Shown here piece by piece: positions 13,223 through 17,445 of a stretch of 17,445 bases of DNA. The stretch comes from Acidobacteriota bacterium. GTDB taxonomy: Bacteria; Acidobacteriota; Terriglobia; Bryobacterales; Bryobacteraceae. Each line of letters begins with the position of its first letter. Position 1 is the first letter of the stretch. A program made the position numbers and the translations under genes. The stretch covers positions 1 to 17,445 of the forward strand of contig JAEZIJ010000115.1 of assembly GCA_023436715.1 (NCBI GenBank), read 5' to 3'. The notes under the pieces are model-generated. The model made no database searches, was not told the DNA's origin, and saw nothing but the letters and a program-made list of their open reading frames with translations.

Positions 13223-13754
13223 CTTCACCTCGCAGGACCCCTCCGCGCCCGAAACGGTGCAGGTCTTCTTATGGGATACTGGCAGGGTGCAGGTGCCGGG
13301 CCCATCGCCGGTGGGCGACGTGCGGCTGACCGTGCGCGTTGGTGCCGGCGCCTCCCCGAGCACTCTATTGCGGGACACGGGCCGTTGCCAGGCGGCCGGC
13401 CGCGGAGTGCGCTTCTCTACCTCTCGCGATGCATTTCGTCCAGTGTGGCCCGGAGTCGTTCCGTTGCGGCCCTCAAGTCACGCATCTTCCCGTCGCTGAT
13501 GTGCTTGGCGTGCTTGGGGCTGGACAGGAACCGCAGCAGGGTGCCGTAACCGGGCGGGGTCGGTTCGACCAGCCTTGAATTCGTTAAGGAAGTCGAGTCG
13601 GCTCCGGCCGGTTTCCGCCTATCGCTCGGTCCACGAATTCAATCCAAGCCTCGGCGAATCCGTTCGCGGCAGTATGTCTGCCTGTGTTAGTCTTCAATCT
13701 GGGACACTTCGCGGCTCCTCGCCGGCTGGAACGCGTCCGCAAAGAAGGGACACA
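13223..13754. other. 532-bp gene-poor stretch with coding relic
   Basis: No complete gene is supported. Plus-strand frames across 13230-13400 are open but show no recognisable domain. The minus strand carries a coding-like relic (13417-13572). The last 14 bp hold a GAAGGG Shine-Dalgarno for the downstream glycosidase. A promoter for that gene should lie around 13640-13720, but no confident -35/-10 pair was seen. Confidence 0.4.
13417..13572 (-). pseudogene. C-terminal relic of an unidentified protein
   Basis: The minus-strand frame reads LVEPTPPGYGTLLRFL, then SSPKHAKHISDGKM and an amphipathic helix LRAATERLRATLDEM, ending HRER and TAG. The residue pattern and GC-rich third positions look genuinely coding. 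There is no usable start codon, and a stop occurs upstream in the same frame near 13640. Another frame upstream (to 13584) reads FAEAWIEFVDRAIGG, which could be the displaced earlier part after a frameshift or deletion. The family was not recognised. Confidence 0.35.
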
Positions 13755-16700
13755 ATGAGACCGATCGTTCTCCTGCTCCTGGGAGCGGCTTGTATGCTCG
13801 AAGCGCAGCAGTTCACGCGCGGAATTGGCGTCTATCCGGGCGATCCGAAGGACAACTTCGCGCCAGAAATCGTGTACGACCAAACGTATCGCAACCTGGC
13901 ACGGCTGCGGCCCGCGTACCACTCAAGCAGCTACGACTACAATCTCACGGCGCAGTTGATTACGGACGGCATTAAGGACACAGCCCTTCCGCGCTGGGTC
14001 TCGACCGCAACCAGCGACGCGGGCGTTCTGAAGAAGCACGAGCGCGAGTTGATGCTGGACGACAACGTCGTCTCGACCGTGAACCTGCGCGGTCCGCGGG
14101 GCTGGGTTCAAGTCGAGTTGGGCGGAGGAACCGGCGCGCCGGAAGTGGACCGCATAGACGTCTTCGCGCGAGCGCAGTCCGGCGGCGGTGAGCCCGCGGG
14201 CTGGACGTGTACGGTGTCGGGTTCCGACGACGGCCAGAACTGGAAGGAACTGGGACGCGCGAACGGCGCCGACCGCCCGGGCAGGGAATTCAAGCCGTCC
14301 GTCACGCTGGGCGCGCCGGCGCAAAGCCGTTTCTATCGCGTCGAGCTTAATGCTCCGAGCGTGACCGCGTGGCGCGTCGCGGAGGTTTCGCTATTCAGGC
14401 AGGGTGCGAAGCTGAAGATCGGCGGCCCGTACGCATTCACCAGCGCATGGATGAGCGCCGGTGCCGGCGAGCAGTGGGTCTACGTGGATCTCGGCGCGCC
14501 ATGCACGTTCGACCGCGTAGCTCTGTACTGGATACGGCGCGCGGCCGAGGCTTCGATTCAGGTGTCGCTCGATGCCAAGACCTGGAAAACGGTTCAAGCC
14601 GTGCCGCCCTCCTCCGGCCCGGCCGACGACATCAGGTTCTCCGGCCCCCAGACAGCGCGTTACGTGCGTTTGCTGATGACGCGGCCGGCCTCGTCCGAAG
14701 GCTACATCCTGAGCGAAATGGAAGTGTACGGAAAGGGAGCGCCGGCGGCCAAACCGCGGCCGGTGCTGACGCTAAACGGGAACGGCCGGCAGGATCTCGG
14801 CCCCGGTGCGTGGCGCGTTCAGCGGGATTCGCTTGTTGGCGCAAACGGGGATGCGCTCTCCAAGCCGGGATTCGATGATCGCGATTGGATCGCCGCCACC
14901 GTCCCGGGAACAGTGCTCACCAGTTATCTCAACGCCGGCGCTGTGCCCGATCCGAACTTTGGCGACAATCAGCTCATGATTTCGGACTCCTACTTTCAGT
15001 CCGATTTCTGGTACCGCACGGAATTTACCGCGCCGACGGCGGCGGCTGGGAAGCATCTCTGGCTGAACCTGGACGGCATCAACTGGAAGGCGGACGTGTT
15101 CCTCAACGGCGGGAAGATCGGCCGGATCGAGGGCGGGTTCCTCCGCGGGCGGTTCGACGTCACGAGCCGCATACGGCCCGGCGCGATCAATGCACTCGCG
15201 GTGCGCATAGAAAAGGTCGCGACCCCTGGGAGCACGAAGGAGAAGACGTTCCAGAGCCCCGGCCTGAACGGCGGCGCTCTCGGCGCCGACAATCCCACGT
15301 ATCACGCTTCGATCGGGTGGGATTGGATTCCGCCGATCCGAGGGCGGAACACCGGCATCTGGGCGGGTGTCTATGTGGATTCGACCGGCCCCGTGGAGAT
15401 CGGAAGCCCGCTCGTTACGACCACCCTGCCTCTCCCCGATACGTCGCGCGCGGACGTGGCTATCGAGGCGACGCTGCGGAATCTGGAGGCGACGCCGGTC
15501 GCCGGAACGCTGCGCGGGCGATTTGGCGACAAAGCGTTCGAATTGCCGGTCAAGCTCGAACCTTCCAGCGCAACAACCGTGAAGCAGGCGCTGAAGCTTG
15601 CCAATCCGAAGCTGTGGTGGCCGGTGGGCTACGGCGATCCCAACCTCTACCCGGTGGAACTGCGGTTCGAGGCTAACGGCGCCGTGTCCGATTCGAAATC
15701 CTTTCAGGCCGGAGTGCGGCAGTTCACTTATAGCGAAGAGGGCGGCGCGCTGAGGATCTGGATCAACGGCCGGCGCTTCATTCCGCGCGGCGGGAACTGG
15801 GGCTTCCCGGAATCGATGCTGCGCTACCGCGCCCGCGAATACGATGCCGCGGTTAAGTATCACCGGGACATGAACTTCACCATGGTGCGCAATTGGGTGG
15901 GGCAGATCGGCGATGATGCGTTCTATGAGGCTTGCGACCGTCACGGCGTGGTCGTATGGCAGGATTTCTGGCTCGCGAACCCTGTGGATGGCCCCAATCC
16001 GGACGACAACGATATGTTCCTCAAGAATGCGCGGGACACCCTGCTGCGCATTCGCAACCATCCCTCCATCGGCCTCTACTGCGGCCGGAACGAGGGCCCT
16101 CCTCCAAAGCTGATCGAAGAGGCGCTGCGCGGCATGCTGCCCGAGTTGCATCCCGGTCTGCATTACATTCCCCATTCCTCGACCGGTCCCGTCAGCGGCG
16201 AAGGGCCGTATCGAGCCCTGCCGCCGAAGGCTTATTTCCAGCAACCGAAGACGAAGTTCCACAGCGAGATGGGCATGCCCAATATCGTTCCCATCGAGAG
16301 CCTGGGCCTGATGATGCCTGAATCGGGGATGTGGCCGCAGGGAGACATGTGGGGGTTGCACGATTTCTCGCTCCAGGGAGCCCAGGGCGGCGCGAGCTTC
16401 CGCGAGATCATCGACAAGGGCTACGGCGGCGCGGAGAATGCCGGGCAATGGGTGACGCTGGCGCAGTTCGTTAACTACGACGGCTACCGCGCGATGTTCG
16501 AAGCCCAGGCCGCCAACCGCATGGGCCTGCTCCTCTGGATGACGCATCCGGCGTGGCCGTCCTTTGTGTGGCAGACGTATGACTACTACTTCGAGCCGAC
16601 GGCCGCGTACTTCGGCTGCAAGAAGGCTTCCGAACCGCTGCACATACAGTGGAACCAGGCAGCCGACACGGTGGAGGTGGTCAACTACAGCGGCGGCGAT

Positions 16701-17225
16701 GCTCGCGGCCTGACTGCGCGCGCCGAAGTGCTCAATCTGGATGGGTCGGTGAAGTGGAGCAAGACCGCGCCGGTGGATAGCCAGGAGGACAGCACGCTTC
16801 CGGCTTTAAAGCTCGACTACCCGGCGGATTTGACTCCGGTACACTTCATCCGCCTGACGCTCTTGAGGGGCGCTACCGCGATTTCCAGCAACTTCTATCT
16901 GAGGGCACTGAAGGAAGGCGACTACACCGCGATCCGCCAGCTTCCAAAAGTGAATCTCGAAGCGGCGACCCGCGTGGAGCGCCAGGGCGCGCGCTGGCTG
17001 CTCACCACCGATGTGCGGAACACCTCCGCGCAGCCCGCGCTGATGGTCCGGCTGAAGGTCGTCCGCGAGAAGACCGGCGACCGCATTCTGCCCGCGATTT
17101 ACAGCGACAACTACATCGCGCTCATGCCCGGCGAACGCCGTACGCTACGCACCGAACTGGAACACGCCGACACGCGCGGCGAGAGGCCTCGCATGGTTGT
17201 GGAAGGGTTCAACGTGGCACAGTGA
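13755..17225 (+). CDS. secreted GH2-family glycoside hydrolase with two F5/8-type C domains
   Basis: A 1156-residue protein. Residues 1-17 form a signal peptide. Two discoidin/CBM32-like domains follow (about 35-207 and 210-330; the second ends RYVRLLMTRP..EMEVYG). Next come the GH2 sugar-binding domain (about 345-525, with FWYRTEF and DVFLNG), an Ig-like domain (about 530-655), a TIM barrel (about 660-950) and C-terminal beta domains. The candidate acid/base is E780 in CGRNEG and the nucleophile E838 in FHSEMG, both normal GH2 placements. Overall shape resembles beta-mannosidases and exo-beta-glucosaminidases; the exact substrate is unresolved. It probably acts on plant or fungal glycans in the periplasm or outside. 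A GAAGGG Shine-Dalgarno (13744-13749) fixes the ATG; the frame is open upstream to 13575. Confidence 0.9.
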   Translation: MRPIVLLLLGAACMLEAQQFTRGIGVYPGDPKDNFAPEIVYDQTYRNLARLRPAYHSSSYDYNLTAQLITDGIKDTALPRWVSTATSDAGVLKKHERELMLDDNVVSTVNLRGPRGWVQVELGGGTGAPEVDRIDVFARAQSGGGEPAGWTCTVSGSDDGQNWKELGRANGADRPGREFKPSVTLGAPAQSRFYRVELNAPSVTAWRVAEVSLFRQGAKLKIGGPYAFTSAWMSAGAGEQWVYVDLGAPCTFDRVALYWIRRAAEASIQVSLDAKTWKTVQAVPPSSGPADDIRFSGPQTARYVRLLMTRPASSEGYILSEMEVYGKGAPAAKPRPVLTLNGNGRQDLGPGAWRVQRDSLVGANGDALSKPGFDDRDWIAATVPGTVLTSYLNAGAVPDPNFGDNQLMISDSYFQSDFWYRTEFTAPTAAAGKHLWLNLDGINWKADVFLNGGKIGRIEGGFLRGRFDVTSRIRPGAINALAVRIEKVATPGSTKEKTFQSPGLNGGALGADNPTYHASIGWDWIPPIRGRNTGIWAGVYVDSTGPVEIGSPLVTTTLPLPDTSRADVAIEATLRNLEATPVAGTLRGRFGDKAFELPVKLEPSSATTVKQALKLANPKLWWPVGYGDPNLYPVELRFEANGAVSDSKSFQAGVRQFTYSEEGGALRIWINGRRFIPRGGNWGFPESMLRYRAREYDAAVKYHRDMNFTMVRNWVGQIGDDAFYEACDRHGVVVWQDFWLANPVDGPNPDDNDMFLKNARDTLLRIRNHPSIGLYCGRNEGPPPKLIEEALRGMLPELHPGLHYIPHSSTGPVSGEGPYRALPPKAYFQQPKTKFHSEMGMPNIVPIESLGLMMPESGMWPQGDMWGLHDFSLQGAQGGASFREIIDKGYGGAENAGQWVTLAQFVNYDGYRAMFEAQAANRMGLLLWMTHPAWPSFVWQTYDYYFEPTAAYFGCKKASEPLHIQWNQAADTVEVVNYSGGDARGLTARAEVLNLDGSVKWSKTAPVDSQEDSTLPALKLDYPADLTPVHFIRLTLLRGATAISSNFYLRALKEGDYTAIRQLPKVNLEAATRVERQGARWLLTTDVRNTSAQPALMVRLKVVREKTGDRILPAIYSDNYIALMPGERRTLRTELEHADTRGERPRMVVEGFNVAQ

Positions 17226-17242
17226 CAAGGAAAACCGGGGAC

Positions 17243-17306
17243 AGTACACTCAAATACGGTTTCTGATTCGCAGCTTGGCGTTCAGTAATTGGGATTTGAG
17301 TGTACT
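17243..17306. repeat. 13-bp perfect inverted repeat, possible mobile-element end or hairpin
   Basis: AGTACACTCAAAT (17243-17255) and its exact complement ATTTGAGTGTACT (17294-17306) flank a 38-nt spacer, directly between the GH2 stop and the partial transposase. The left copy is embedded in CCGGGGACAGTACACT and a CTCCCTGTC follows the right copy, extending the symmetry loosely. It could be insertion-sequence terminal repeats, a small palindromic element or a terminator for the GH2 transcript. Confidence 0.6.
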
Positions 17307-17325
17307 CTCTTGAAAATACTCCCTG

Positions 17326-17445
17326 TCAGGCAACGGGCTGAAGTATAACCTTGTGGCCGAGTTTCTCCAGTCTTCGGATAAGCGAACGTTCCAATTGCCC
17401 CCGATTCAGGCGCTCATAGTAGTCCGGGCCGAGTTCCCTGTAGCT
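17326..17445 (-). CDS. probable transposase, C-terminal end (partial, runs off the window)
   Basis: The last 39 residues before a TGA at 17326-17328 read SYRELGPDYYERLN, then QLERSLIRRLEKLGHKV and end LQPVA. A (Y)(R)(E/D)LG.DY(Y/F)......R..RRLE.LG..V.L ending is a familiar transposase C-terminus, though I cannot assign the IS family with confidence. The gene continues beyond the right edge. The adjacent inverted repeat supports a mobile-element context. Alternative: an unrelated helix-rich C-terminus. Confidence 0.5.
   Translation of the reverse strand, partial: SYRELGPDYYERLNRGQLERSLIRRLEKLGHKVILQPVA

Noticed and set aside
12677..13378. 233-codon minus-strand frame reaching past the radical SAM gene
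   Set aside because: Mostly antisense to the radical SAM gene; the part beyond it has no domain or Shine-Dalgarno.
13146..13499. 117-codon plus-strand frame after the radical SAM gene
   Set aside because: It overlaps the radical SAM 3' end in another frame, has no Shine-Dalgarno and no recognisable family; its 3' part runs antisense to the more coding-like relic.
14772..16643. 623-codon open frame on the minus strand
   Set aside because: Antisense shadow of the GH2 gene with biased composition and no motif.

Overview
The window looks like a chromosomal segment of a high-GC, soil-type member of the Acidobacteriota, probably near Solibacter/Bryobacter. This placement is an inference from gene style, namely a flagellar cluster, an LPxTAS-type C-terminal sorting tail, a large secreted GH2 glycosidase and B12-dependent radical SAM and UbiD enzymes. 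No rRNA or other marker gene is present to confirm it. No tRNA, rRNA or CRISPR array was found.

Left edge (1-362): debris of a mobile element. A minimal-nucleotidyltransferase gene on the minus strand is cut after 40 codons. Its stop codon appears to come from the terminus of an IS21-like element lying to its left. Its small upstream partner gene is intact.

Flagellar block (499-6351, plus strand): flgB, flgC, fliE, fliF, cheW, fliH, fliI, fliJ. Together these encode the proximal rod, the rod/MS-ring adaptor, the MS ring, a chemotaxis coupling protein and the type III export ATPase with its regulator and stalk. The switch gene fliG, which usually sits between fliF and fliH, is absent and cheW occupies its place. 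The block ends at a 9-bp hairpin shared with a convergent gene.

Middle accessory block (6404-10341): a secreted Pro/Cys-repeat protein with a C-terminal LPRTAS-hydrophobic-basic tail (minus); a secreted HExxH protein, probably a zinc metallopeptidase (plus); a UbiD-family decarboxylase (minus, TTG start fixed by a strong SD); and bacterioferritin (minus).

RNA-binding and radical SAM block (10645-13222, plus): a single-RRM protein with an RGG-like tail; a protein with a cold-shock-like N-terminus and an unrecognised conserved-looking C-terminus, 25 bp downstream; and a B12-binding radical SAM enzyme (TTG start fixed by an SD).

Right part (13223-17445): a gene-poor stretch carrying a short coding relic on the minus strand; a 1156-residue secreted GH2 glycoside hydrolase with two N-terminal F5/8-type C (CBM32-like) domains; then a 13-bp inverted repeat and the C-terminal end of a probable transposase running off the window.

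No clearly new multi-gene system is demonstrated. The best leads are the repeat protein with its sorting tail, the RRM/cold-shock-like pair, the fliG-to-cheW substitution and the IS-truncated nucleotidyltransferase pair.
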